From: Sipunculus nudus
Lineage: Eukaryota > Annelida > Sipuncula > Golfingiida > Sipunculidae
Direction: 5' to 3'
DNA length: 64,000 bases
Assembly (NCBI GenBank): GCA_026874595.1
Contig: CM049318.1
Span: forward strand, 16,294,241 to 16,358,240
The notes under the pieces are model-generated. The model was not told the origin of the DNA and made no database searches. It saw only the letters and a program-made list of their open reading frames with translations. Position 1 is the stretch's first letter. The number at the start of each line of letters is the position of its first letter. Position numbers and translations under genes: made by a program. Of this stretch, positions 34,047 to 45,142 are shown in pieces.

Positions 34047-37000
34047 TTCGTTATAACTTACTAGGGATACAGTATTACCGGTTACTTGGTCTTCTACAGA
34101 GTTCCCTGGCTGTGTGTGTGCGTATGTATGTGTTTTTTTCGTTATAACTTGCTACGAATACAGCATTGCCGGTTACTTGGTTCGCTACAGAGCTCCGAGG
34201 CTGTGTGTGCATACGTGTGTGTAATTTTGTCATAACTTACTTGGGATACAGCACTGCCTGTAACTTGTTCCGCTATAGAGCCCCAAGGCTGGGTGTGTGG
34301 TTGTGTAATGTTGTCATAACTTACTAAGGACACAGCACTGCCTGTTACTTGGTCCACTTCAGAACCTCGAGGCTGTGTGTGTACGTGCGTATGTATGTGT
34401 CATTTTGTCATAACTTACTAGGGACACAGCACTGCCTGTTACTTGGTCCGCTACCGAGCCCCGAGGCTCTGTGTGTGTGTCAGTGTGTGTGTAATTTTGC
34501 CATAACTCACTTGCTGTGGGACACAGCATTTCCGGTTACTTGGTCCGCTTCATGTAGCCCTGAGTCAGTGTGTGTGTGTGTGTGCGTTTGGTTTTTGTGT
34601 ATAATTTTGTCATAACTTACTAGGGATACAGCATTGCCGGTTGCTTGGTCCGCTACATAGCCCTGAAGCGTACCCTCCACTGCAGTAGTTCGTGTTGATG
34701 GCACACTGTCCCCTCATAGCGCTACACTTCGGATCTAAAATATACATATTTAATGAACAATAATGTACTAAAATAATATTTCATTCATCTCCACATTCGT
34801 ATCTACTCTCCTCTCTGTCCCTGTCCCGCTAACATGTACATATATCTGTCCCCCCCCCCCCCCACTCTCTCTCACACACACACACACTCACCTTTACCTC
34901 TCTCTCCCGACTATCTCCCCTAACACATAACTCTTATCTCTTATCTCTTATTCCAGCTTATTTTATTTTTCTTGTTTTTTTTACAATGATACTGAAGTTC
35001 TAGCATGACTATATATATATATAGTTATATGTTTGTGTAGCCCCACCCCCAACCTCCCGGCACCCTCCCGGCAACTTTCGTAAAGCCTTACTACGCCCCT
35101 GTATATCATGTTTTCTTGTCCAAATTCATTGTCATCAATGCCAGTGTCAAGAGTCTGTTACAGCCAGTGTCAAGAGTCTGGTACAGCCAGTGTCAAGAGT
35201 CTGGTACAACCAGTGTCAAGAGTCTGGTACAGCCAGTGTCAAGAGTCTGATACAGCCAGTGTCAAGAGTCTGTTACAGCCAGTGTCAACAGTCTGATACA
35301 GCCAGTGTCAACAGTCTGGTACAGCCGGTGTCAACAGTCTGGTACAGCTAGTGTCAACAGTCTGGTACAGCCAGTGTCAAGAGTCTGATACAGCCAGTGT
35401 CAACAGTCTGATACAGCCAGTGTCAACAGTCTGTTACAGCCAGTGTCAACAGTCTGATACAGCCAGTGTCAACAGTCTGATACAGCCAGTGTCAAGAGTC
35501 TGTTACAGCCAGTGTCAAGAGTCTGATACAGCCAGTGTCAACAGTCTGGTACAGCCAGTGTCAAGAATCTGATACAGCCAGTGTCAAGAGTCTGATACAG
35601 CCAGTGTCAAGAGTCTGTTACAGCCAGTGTCAAGAGTCTGATACAGCCAGTGTCAACAGTCTGTTACAGCCAGTGTCAACAGTCTGGTACAGCCAGTGTC
35701 AAGAGTCTGATACAGCCAGTGTCAAGAGTCTGTTACAGCCAGTGTCAAGAGTCTGGTACAGCCAGTGTCAACAGTCTGGTACAGCCAGTGTCAAGAGTCT
35801 GTTACAGCCAGTGTCAAGAGTCTGTTACAGCCAGTGTCAAGAGTCTGATACAGCCAGTGTCAACAGTCTGATACAGCCAGTGTCAACAGTCTGGTACAGC
35901 CAGTGTCAAGAGTCTGTTACAGCCAGTGTCAAGAGTCTGTTACAGCCAGTGTCAACAGTCTGATACAGCCAGTGTCAAGAGTCTGATACAGCCAGTGTCA
36001 ACAGTCTGTTACAGCCAGTGTCAAGAGTCTGTTACAGCCAGTGTCAACAGTCTGTTACAGCCAGTGTCAAGAGTCTGTTACAGCCAGTGTCAACAATCTG
36101 GTACAGCCAGTGTCAAGAGTCTGTTACAGCCAGTGGAACATAGTCTGTTACAGCCAGTGTCAACAGTCTGTTGCAGCCAGTGTCAAGAGTCTGGTACAGC
36201 TAGTGTCAATAGTCTGTTACAGCCAGTGTAAACAGTCTGGTACAGCCAGTGTCAAGAGTCTGGTACAGCCAGTGTCAAGAGTCTGATACAGCCAGTGTCA
36301 AGAGTCTGATACAGCCAGTGTCAAGAGTCTGGTACAGCCAGTGTCAAGAGTCTGATACAGCCAGTGTCAAGAGTCTGTTACAGCCAATGTCAAGAGTCTG
36401 ATACAGCCAGTGTCAACAGTCTGGTACAGCCAGTGTCAACAGTCTGGTACAGCCAGTGTCAAGAGTCTGTTACAGCCAGTGTCAAGAGTCTGTTACAGCC
36501 AGTGTCAAGAGTCTGATACAGCCAGTGTCAACAGTCTGATACAGCCAGTGTCAACAGTCTGTTACAGCCAGTGTCAACAGTCTGTTACAGCCAGTGTCAA
36601 CAGTCTGATACAGCCAGTGTCAAGAGTCTGATACAGCCAGTGTCAACAGTCTGTTACAGCCAGTGTCAAGAGTCTGTTACAGCCAGTGTCAACAGTCTGT
36701 TACAGCCAGTGTCAAGAGTCTGTTACAGCCAGTGTCAACAGTCTGGTACAGCCAGTGTCAAGAGTCTGTTACAGCCAGTGTCAAGAGTCTGATACAGCCA
36801 GTGTCAACAGTCTGTTACAGCCAGTGTCAACCTTCTGTTACAGCCAGTGTCAACAGTCTGATACAGCCAGTGTCAAGAGTCTGATACAGCCAGTGTCAAC
36901 AGTCTGTTACAGCCAGTGTCAAGAGTCTGTTGCAGCCAGTGTCAAGAGTCTGGTACAGCTAGTGTCAATTGTCTGTTACAGCCAGTGTAAACAGTCTGGT

Positions 37001-37929
37001 ACAGCCAGTGTCAAGAGTCTGATACAGCCAGTGTCAACATCTGGTACAGCCGGTGTCAACAGTCTGTTACAGCCAGTGTCAACAGTCTGGTACAGCTAGT
37101 GTCATCAGTCTGATACAGCCAGTGTCAACAGTCTGATACAGCCAGTGTCAACAGTGTGGTACATACCATTGTTTGTCGTGGTACATTTCTTGACACAGAA
37201 CACCCTCTGACTTGGTCTACTGCAAGGCCCTCCGCACGTGGCGCCCCGGACAACGCTGCGGGTTCTGGTCTTATAACCGTGCTGTCCACACCGGCTGGCT
37301 GAACATGCGCTCCATGCGCCCCACGATCCCAGTGCGCAGGGCTTAGATAAAACAAATAACTTCAAACTAAACATGTACTTAAAATATGATGACATCTTCA
37401 GGGTTACATAGACAGTTACAGAAGGGAAGATTAGAGATATAAAAAAATCGCCTGGAGATATTTGTATATATTTTAAGCTGATACTATTGTTACAGGCATA
37501 CTTACTTTCAAATATGGGATATATCGCGTTTTTTTAAAGGAAAAATAAAAAATAGCCTTAAATGTCAAAATCTTTAGACCAACTACACAAATTATATTTA
37601 CATTATAAAGGTCTAATAGGGGACATCCTGAACATTTAAAATTTTTATACGCCATTTGGACTTAAAGTTATTTCAATATATAATATATATATATATTTTA
37701 ACGCTAAACTGATTCAAAGAAGTTTGACGAATTTAATACCTTAAGAAACATAAAAATGTGTGTCCAAGTGTTTTATCACAACTGAAGTCAATGAGTTGTC
37801 ATGTCTACGTGACTTATTGCGTGAATATCCTACCTTTGGGGTGCAGCTTGGTCGTCGCCACCACCATCCCTCCGCGCATGCGCATAAAGCGACAATGAGT
37901 AGCACAACAGCAAATTTGTGACTGACCAT
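30710..37929 (-). CDS. Secreted TSP1 / six-cysteine / M15-type peptidase, copy 1 (six coding exons, 286 aa)
   Basis: Predicted secreted zinc peptidase. Coding exons in transcript order: 37929-37834, 37341-37167, 34734-34621, 33052-32928, 31795-31645, 30909-30710 (861 nt, all phases agree, no internal stop). Residues 1-21 or so are a signal peptide and the mature chain starts with a Trp/Arg-rich stretch (WWWRRP). Residues 33-90 are a TSP1 repeat; 91-128 a C-x6-C-x6-C-x8-C-x7-CC module; 129-286 an M15-like domain. Putative zinc ligands are His197 and Asp204 (SSTHLVGHAID) and His256 (KDPVH), with Asp253 as likely general acid/base; GLRWGG at 242-247 is intact. Substrate by family: peptidoglycan stem peptides. 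Inferred role: digestion of, or defence against, bacteria outside the cell. The TSP1-to-module intron is expanded by a 23-bp satellite. It is the best candidate for the functional member of the recent pair. Confidence 0.87.
31645..31795 (-). CDS. Copy 1 exon 5: M15 domain, part 2 (zinc-site motif)
   Basis: 151 nt, phase 0 in after TTTTAG, phase 1 out (CAA T|GTAAGT). Contains VTHSWRKLGAKIGGAIVTPA and SSTHLVGHAIDFN with two expected zinc ligands. Confidence 0.88.
32620..32795. repeat. Dispersed repeat in copy 1 intron, partner of 20.64 kb
   Basis: Same block as in copy 2's intron; a 92-codon minus-strand frame through it (32529-32807) is a chance frame in a repeat. Confidence 0.6.
32928..33052 (-). 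CDS. Copy 1 exon 4: M15 domain, part 1
   Basis: 125 nt, phase 1 in (acceptor CTTAG), phase 0 out at AAG|GTCAGT. Codes SYSNSYFVGDTIHIENGF and the AKTCGVK end. Confidence 0.87.
33920..34010. repeat. Fragment of hAT-like MITE family (5' part)
   Basis: CAGGGGCGTCAATATA followed by poly-C and TTTCAGCAAGGGAGG matches the left part of the complete element at 59327-59696. A decayed partner lies at about 21,700-21,760 in copy 2. Confidence 0.55.
34010..34620. repeat. Diverged exon-border repeats in copy 1 (about seven units)
   Basis: Seven anchors of ATAACTTAC or close forms lie 85-110 bases apart, each followed by a copy of the exon's 3' border (for example ACAGCACTGCCTGTTACTTG) and GAGGCT(C/G)TGTGTG. 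They are the unexpanded form of copy 2's satellite and differ more among themselves. Confidence 0.85.
34621..34734 (-). CDS. Copy 1 exon 3: six-cysteine module
   Basis: 114 nt, phase 1-1, acceptor TTTTAG, donor CCTA|GTAAGT. Core GGYASGLCSGPSNRQCC with all six cysteines present, in contrast to copy 2. Confidence 0.87.
35140..37160. repeat. 23-bp minisatellite, about 88 units, in TSP1 intron of copy 1
   Basis: The unit is GTGTCAA-G/C-AGTCTG-A/T/G-TACAGCCA (plus strand). Nearly all variation is at the two marked sites, with rare slips such as CCTTC at 36830 and a rearranged unit near 36135. The first unit directly follows the TSP1-exon donor in transcript sense. Copy 2 has one such unit in the same place (26765-26788) and copy 3 none, so the array grew after copies 1 and 3 split. 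Because 23 is not a multiple of three, all forward frames stay open through it and the many SQC/TASV-repeat frames are not genes. Confidence 0.95.
37167..37341 (-). CDS. Copy 1 exon 2: TSP1 repeat
   Basis: 58 codons plus one base. GSWGAWSACSASRCGQHGYK gives the W-x-x-W and first cysteines; six cysteines in all. Phase 0 in after CTAAG, phase 1 out at AATG|GTATGT. The 23-bp satellite begins directly after this donor. Confidence 0.87.
37834..37929 (-). CDS. Copy 1 exon 1: signal peptide
   Basis: 32 codons, MVSHKFAVVLLIVALCACAE then GWWWRRPSCTPK; phase 0 exit at AAG|GTAGGA. A hydrophobic core after a short basic start and a likely cleavage after CAEG or CACA mark a secretory signal. Confidence 0.87.
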
Positions 37930-38431
37930 CCTGGCACTAGAATTAAAAAAAATAACATTCCAATAAATGTGAAGTCTAATCTATATCTATATCGAAGTCC
38001 TGTTAGTTGTTTATCATTATTGATACCTTTTCAGTTGCAGATTATTTTAATAATTTTCTGGCTGAGTTACTTTAAATTGAAGTTATTACATACGAACGAG
38101 ATACAGCTTCTGAAAAATGTCAGCATATAATGGATGTATGTATTTGTGTATTTATGCATGCGGGTGTGTGTGTGTAAAAACACCACATACATTGTCCTGA
38201 ACAGTTACCAAATTAAGCGAAATAAGAATTTCTTGAATCATATTTTTTGTATTTTTTTATTTTGCTTTTATATATTTATTAATCTAACACATAAGAATAG
38301 CAAGATATAAATATAAAATACGATACACTTCACTAATCAATAAAATATCAGTCGGTAGAAGGTCGATCGAAAAGTTACCGAAAGAGCAACATATATTGAA
38401 TCTTTATGATTAGCAGAAAGAGTATCCCTAC

Positions 38432-38470
38432 CGTGACAGCCCTGAGTCAGCCCTCAGTAGACTGGTGAGA
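38432..38470 (-). promoter_or_regulatory. Copy 1 non-coding first exon (5' end uncertain)
   Basis: A donor GTCACG|GTAGGG (donor at 38431) stands where the paralogues have theirs. Upstream, TTTATACAC at about 38489-38497 could be a TATA element. The region aligns only weakly with copies 2 and 3. Confidence 0.3.
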
Positions 38471-39542
38471 TAGCCCGGAGCGGACAGTGTATAAACAGGT
38501 GTTTAGGGACTATTTCTGCAGAATCCGTTTGAAGCCGGATACAGTGGAATATCTGGACCGGATGTGAGGCACAGAATCTCAGAAGGGGGGGGGGGGGGTT
38601 AGCGCCCTCGCATTAGTTTACATGCCGAGATTATTAAAAGATTTCGCATGTATTGGCAATGTCATTATATTAAAATGTAACAGCTTGCCTAAAGAAATTT
38701 AATTACTTCGGAATAAGAAGCTATGTTGGTACAATACACAATTATCTGTTATTCCGGAATACGGAATCGGCATATTAGAAAATACATAAATTCGGCGGAT
38801 TTAGCTTCTAAGTACTGTAACAATCTTGTCATACAAGATCTCCGGACCCCCGATCTACATACTGGATACCGATCAGGGTCACAAAGGCGAATTTGCATGT
38901 TCACTAATCTCATTTTCAAGGGTGGGTGAGGGGATGACTCGAAGGCGTGGGAGGTTAATCAAAGTTAGGGATACACAAATATATATGTATATATATATAT
39001 ATATATATTAAGTTTACATTTATACCTTTTATTGTCTGTGTGACACATTTTAAATATATTACAATAAGTATAAGGTTTTAAATAATAAGGTATATGTTCC
39101 CAAAATATGTCATTTCTAAACCAGGTTTAGATGCAAAATATTTCATAGAAAACTCAGAGAAGGAATCAAAATAAATAATGAATTGTATATTTTTTTTCCA
39201 ATATAGAATTATTATCCCCTGAATATCCCCCCTCCTGCTTAAAAGGAAGAGGGATATATAACCCCCCCCCCCCGTATTGACGTCCCTGTCGAGCTCTACC
39301 CTTGGGCCATAAGAGCCGGTCTGACCGGAAACTTAACATATGGGCATGACAATCCATAACATATACAGGCGTGAGCGGAGCGTTGTCTAAAGGGAGTTAA
39401 GGTGCACCATAATACTTGCCTAGATGGGGGGGGGGGGCTGTCTCTTTCCAATGAGTGGACATTTCTGCAAATTTTACCATTTTTAGGCAAAATGATGGAG
39501 CCTGAAAAGTTTATTTCATCTTTTTAAACAAATGCGGGCTAA

Positions 39543-39604
<62 letters not shown>

Positions 39605-42600
39605 CTTAAGTATAATAATTGTTAATAAACCCCAAAACACATTGAAACCATAAAATCCTTAATTACGGGTCCTGAAAACGTATTAATTTTTTTCTGGATC
39701 ACGCGGGGGGGGGGATTCGAATATTACTCAACAAAACTTCATGTTATGATGAATTAACATTTTGAAACGCCTTTTTACCATAAACGCTAGATCCTGCAGT
39801 TTGCTGTCTCCAAACTGATGCTTATTCTTTTGACGGAGTTACTTTAAAAGTAATAGACCATGCGCACTGCGTTTCCGGGTCCAGCTATCAAGCATGGTGT
39901 CTTTTGTTACAATGCAAAAGAACCTGATAATAACCTGAGACTAAGATATTTTGTTGTTACTTCAATCACATAAAATGTAACTAGAGATATACATTCTCAG
40001 GAATGCAGGCCTCAAACATGTTTACAGTTCTTAAAACTATAGTGAGAAGTGAGAACGATGCGTTGACTTAGCGCATAACTTGCGATGACAACTTGCGAGG
40101 ACGTTCATGTGCATATTGCACTTTTATGTGAAGTCTCCATGTCGTACCGAGGACATACTAATTAGCATATCAAGCTCACTTGGATAACCATTCTTTACAT
40201 ATTATGGAGGACCGGCTTACATCCCACACACACTTTCCCAACCATCGCGCAAGCCTCTCAATAGATGGCGCTGTCCCAAAAAAAACCCACAAAAAAACAA
40301 ATATCAAGCGAAAGGTTACTTGTGAGGATTTCCAAGACACTTCCCCAGCATAGTTTTCTCAGCATTGTCAATGCTTTAACCTCTTTTCTTTTGCGAGGAC
40401 CACTGTGCAAGTCCCCACAGGAAAAAAAAGTCTTCGCGCGTTTGATGGGCAGTCAATATCGTGTCCTCTTAAGTTCAGTTATATACACACACACACTTAC
40501 ACAGACACTGGCACACACACACCCTCACATACACACAAACGGAAATGTACGAAGATCCTCCTGGTGAAGCTGAACGCCCTTTCTTGATCGACCAGAACAG
40601 TGTCAGTCATCGCCGAAAGATGTCGACAGTGAGGCTGAAATGTCTGTTGGTGCCATGTTCCTGTATAATGCTCTCTTATTTACTCCAACGTCTCCACCAT
40701 TATCCACTTTATGACATGTTTACGACCTCCACTGAGCAACCTGCTTGATAGTCCTGGGAAACTGCAATTACTAGCGCAAAAACATCATTTTTAATGATCT
40801 CCGAACATAGATGCATATGATGCTGATGCATGTTTCTTCTTCTTATACTCTCGGATGTTAAATTATTACATATCAGCTGTTAGGTATTACAAGAGACATT
40901 GACCAAAAATTTAAATTTTCTCTTGATATACGAGTTACCCTTGTGAAAAACAGTGTCGCATATAAATGCGTAAAATTGTGCAATGTGTAAAGTTCATGCA
41001 CGCACAGTCAGATCTTCCCCGTCTTTGATCTCTGCGAGGAACTTCCACTGTAACGTCCGGACATGCGCACTTAAGAGTTCCGGCGTTACATGTCCAAGCT
41101 TCCCTTTCCGCGCGGCAAGTAATAATGCACTGGACGTAAATTTGTGATATATACCGTTATTGACCTATCCGTAGTAATCCGTATCGTTGTAATTAGGCTG
41201 TTTTTTTTATAAATGAACGAGCCTCGATATCAGTATAATTATGGTTAGAGCTTCCTTTAAGGTATATCTTGAACTTTTTCGTCCACCATTCTGGGTGGAC
41301 GGTCTGTCTTTTTGTTACTTTATGCAAAATGACAAGTGTTTTATTGTCTTTTAAATGGCTGGCACTGCATAGAGTCTTCTTTCAAGACGCACACAGTATG
41401 AAGTACGTACGAACTGTGTGAGCGTGAGTTCTGCCAGGATGTATACGAAAACAGACACTGGTTTGTCTGTGTATCTGTCTCAGCTTCTTTGTTACTTCAG
41501 TCTCTGTGTTTAACATAACAATTTTCTATTCTTTCTAAGCTAAAATATCGCATAATCGCATATATGGACCAAATACAACGTGGCACTAGATACACGTGAA
41601 ATTCCCCTGAATCCTAGAGCGTTCTGTCCCCAGCCAGGCGGGAACATCCTAATGGCGCCCTCTGGTGTCAGTGTAGCGGAAATGGTTGGCTCCATGCTGT
41701 TTAAAGGAAGAAAGAAGAATTGTATGATAACATTAGACCCTTGTCTGCTCTATTCATCTCGGATTTCCAATGAATGTTCAGTAATGCAAGCTGGTGACCG
41801 TTGTAAGAGAAACTATGAATCGAATGACCGGGGGTAGCCATTGGGGAGCCGCGGGGGACGGGGTCGGGGGTGTAGGAATGGGTTTGTGGTGTTCATGGAC
41901 CCTCTCCACACCCTACAGACTTTGCAAGTTTTAATGAGGAAAATCTTTCTAGACACTTAAAATTTGAAACTTAAAGCATACAGATATTCTATAAAACATA
42001 ACAATATCAAGTTATTGTTCACTTTGAACTGAAGGTAACAATGTTTACATAGAAAACGATCTAGCTCTAGGGACATAACATCTCAAATTGTCATAGAATA
42101 ACTGAGAGACTGAAGATACTTTCATTCATTCCAAACAAATAAATACGCTGATTCTAGGCTGATTCTTGGCCCAGGTAAGCTATAACCCTCACTTTCCAGT
42201 ATTTTTGTAATTAATTAATCGTACCTTTTTTATAATCCACTTCAAATGAATAGCACAATTTATCTTCGGTAACATAGATGGATGACTGAACAAAACTTTT
42301 TGTGTCGATATAGGACCAAAAGCAAATGCCCGGAAGATAAACAATGTTGTTAGTTCCGAGGATTCACATTTATTGCCAAGCGAAATAACTACACCGATAT
42401 GCGAGGACTCGTGAAAGACAGTTCTCCTATTGTGTGAACATGCACGATCATGAGTTTGTACTATTCAGAATCTAAAAAGCCCTCATCTTTAGGCCTTTAG
42501 AGTGAACGTTTCCACTTCATTTATATTGATTAATTGATTTCACAGACATATTTAATGTAACCTGTTTGCTCTAGGTCATGTGGGTGGACACTGTTTTGCG

Positions 42601-42650
42601 TGTGATCAACTTTGATTATACTAGTCATTGGTAAGCACTCTGGTGATGCC

Positions 42651-42852
42651 GAAGTCGTCAATACAGGGAGGGATGGGGATATATTACCCCTCCCCCCCCC
42701 ACATACACTTTTAGCAAAGGGGGGATGTCAACGTTAAAGCCTCGTTCTATTCAGTTTAATTATGATTTTAACATTATAATTTAATTATGACAAAAGTGTT
42801 GCACGCCTGTCAGTCATCCCCCGTCCTTGTAGATAAATTGACGCCCCTGAGT
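42651..42852. mobile_element. hAT-like MITE, diverged copy
   Basis: The left end CGAAGTCGTCAATA and right end TTGACGCCCCTG are degenerate relatives of the 59327-59696 element, with poly-C and a TTTTAGCAAAGGGG block inside. Flanks GGTGATGC and AGTGAAGC agree at six of eight positions, compatible with an old 8-bp target duplication. Confidence 0.5.
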
Positions 42853-42963
42853 GAAGCATACTGCCAGTTATACAATTATAATTATTCAGTTTAAGTATAA
42901 TTATAACATTATAATTTAATTATAACAAAATTGTTCCACGCCTGTGAGACATTCCCCGCTCTT

Positions 42964-43099
<136 letters not shown>

Positions 43100-44159
43100 C
43101 GGATGAACCTGACAGGTCCATGACAACCCATAGGTTGCCACAGCAAACATTTGACAACCCTTTTTACAATCCTAGAGGGTTGTCAGATTGAAATTTTGAC
43201 AACCTGGGCTGTTGTTTTAGGTACACCCATTTGACAACCCTAAAGTTGTCGATTTGACAACCCTATATTTTCAGTGTAGAAAAACTGATGCATACTGTTA
43301 GTTATAAACAATATCCGAGCAGTTAGCAGGCAGGAGAGGAAAGAGGATTTGGGGAAGGACGCAGACCTGGCACCCCCTCCCATTGTGTCGAAATCGTATG
43401 AACATTTATTCCGTAATGGCGTTATCTTGAGGGTTTTTCTTTAAAGCATCAAGATGCAAAACTTGGCTATATTTTTCGTATTTAGCGCTTATTTTTTATA
43501 TTTTCGACAAATGGGCGCGCGTCCCCTTCGCCCCCTCAACGGTAATTGAAACGCCTGGTAAGCAATGAAATGGACATTCACGTTGGAAATTTTGAATGGT
43601 TGTCAACGAAAGAGATTACATATTTTCCTCCTATGGGTGGTTGCATGAGCCGCTTGGCAAGGAAGGCCACGCACATTTCGAGCAACATGTACAACCCAAA
43701 TGATATTTTTGTACAACAGCCTGTCTCCTGACGGATTTGTTTTTACCCCCCCCCCCCCCTTACTCCCTACTGGAGGTTTTGTAATTGTTCAATAGATGTC
43801 AGCACCCCGGTGGGTATTTCCAACTTTACAGTTTGTTCAGATATGGGAAACATCGACGAATCGGAATCAAGCTCCCATATAAACACTGACTAAACGGTTC
43901 CAAGCTTTTATTCCATGATCGACCAACCGGTATCAAGATATTATTTGTACCGTCGGCCATCCTGGTCAATACTTAAATTATACTACAAACCAACAGGCTT
44001 CATGTTTTTATTTATTCCATATATTCACCTCTGAAACATCTCCCCCCCCCCCCAAAAAAAAAAAAAAAAAAAAGATCCAGCCCAGGTACCATACCTAAAC
44101 AAAAGTCCCTTGGCCCTATCCACATTCTCCGTTTTTACAGTGTTTTCTGTAAATATGTA

Positions 44160-44337
44160 CAGTGAAACCTCGAATTTACGACCACCAACGGGACCACGAT
44201 AAAGTGATCGTAATTTCGAAGTGATCGTCTACTCGGGGTCTCATATAAAGAAAAACACGAATCGGGACCGTGAAAAGTGATCGTTATTTTTGAGGTGGTC
44301 ACTAAACCGAGGTGGTCCTTAAGCGAGGAATCTACTG
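44160..44337. mobile_element. pogo/Tc1-like MITE
   Basis: Left end CAGTGAAACCTCGAATTTAC and right end, read inversely, CAGTAGATTCCTCGCTTAAG form a terminal inverted repeat. The interior repeats GTGATCG and GAGGTGGTC blocks. The preceding bases are TA, as expected for this class. A relative lies at 13555-13696. Confidence 0.65.
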
Positions 44338-45094
44338 CATTATATTAACTGGCCACCACAAGGATCGGCTCAGGGGATGCGTACACTGGTATATCCTATG
44401 AGATCACTTCAGTCATGGTTAATGATGTATTCATCCGGAACCTTCAAGATCAGAGTTATTGTACTTAGTTTCGTTAGATCCTAGTATACTGTGGTTGGCC
44501 TTGCATTCGCGTGGTTTAAATGTCGCGATTTTTGCTTTGCCTTGCTTCAGTTGGGTCCCACTTTCTTGATATTGCAATAAAAAATCTAAACACGATACTG
44601 TTACACTGTCACTATACTATTAACTCAATTATACTGCAAAAAGTGCCCTTTCGCTCATAATTCAAATTAACTATTACAGGTATGAAATAAAAAATTCATG
44701 TTTTGTGACTCACACATGTGTTATAAATTTGTCATTAAAACTTCCTTAAGAAGTTGCAGGTGAAATACCTAAACATGCCTGAAACGTGTTGAATACGTTT
44801 TTACATTTTTCTTTGTTTGAAGGTGTGATATATTTCCTTTTCTGCTTAATATTTAGTGGTTTTTGCTTTAAAACTAAAGGGTAAAATTTAAGCATAATCT
44901 ATAGTATAATATAAGCAGAAAGTACTATTTAAGAGCACAGTAACAGTTCAGACGAAGATCAGCCGCAGGGCATTTGATCAGATGGTTAATGACTGGGCAA
45001 CCACAGGCTTATAATTTGTGAAACGGAAAACGCTGGTAATCATCTGAAATAGAACAATATATAATCTAATAGCCCTTAATTAGGTCTTTTGAGA

Positions 45095-45097
<3 letters not shown>

Positions 45098-45139
<42 letters not shown>
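45098..45139. repeat. TA microsatellite
   Basis: (TA)n next to the left end of the Tigger-like element. Confidence 0.9.

Positions 45140-45142
<3 letters not shown>

Noticed and set aside
34142-34704. Frames such as DQVTGSAVSLVSYDKIT on the minus strand
   Set aside because: They read the six-cysteine exon and its border repeats in the wrong frame; the true exon frame gives the conserved cysteines.
35108-37099. Many overlapping open frames coding VSRVCYSQCQES/TASVNSL-type repeats
   Set aside because: They are the three forward frames of a 23-bp satellite; a stop-free unit whose length is not a multiple of three keeps all frames open. No start context or splice logic supports a protein.
41580-41837. 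85-codon plus-strand frame
   Set aside because: Contains no known motif and lies in repeat-rich DNA without supporting splice sites.
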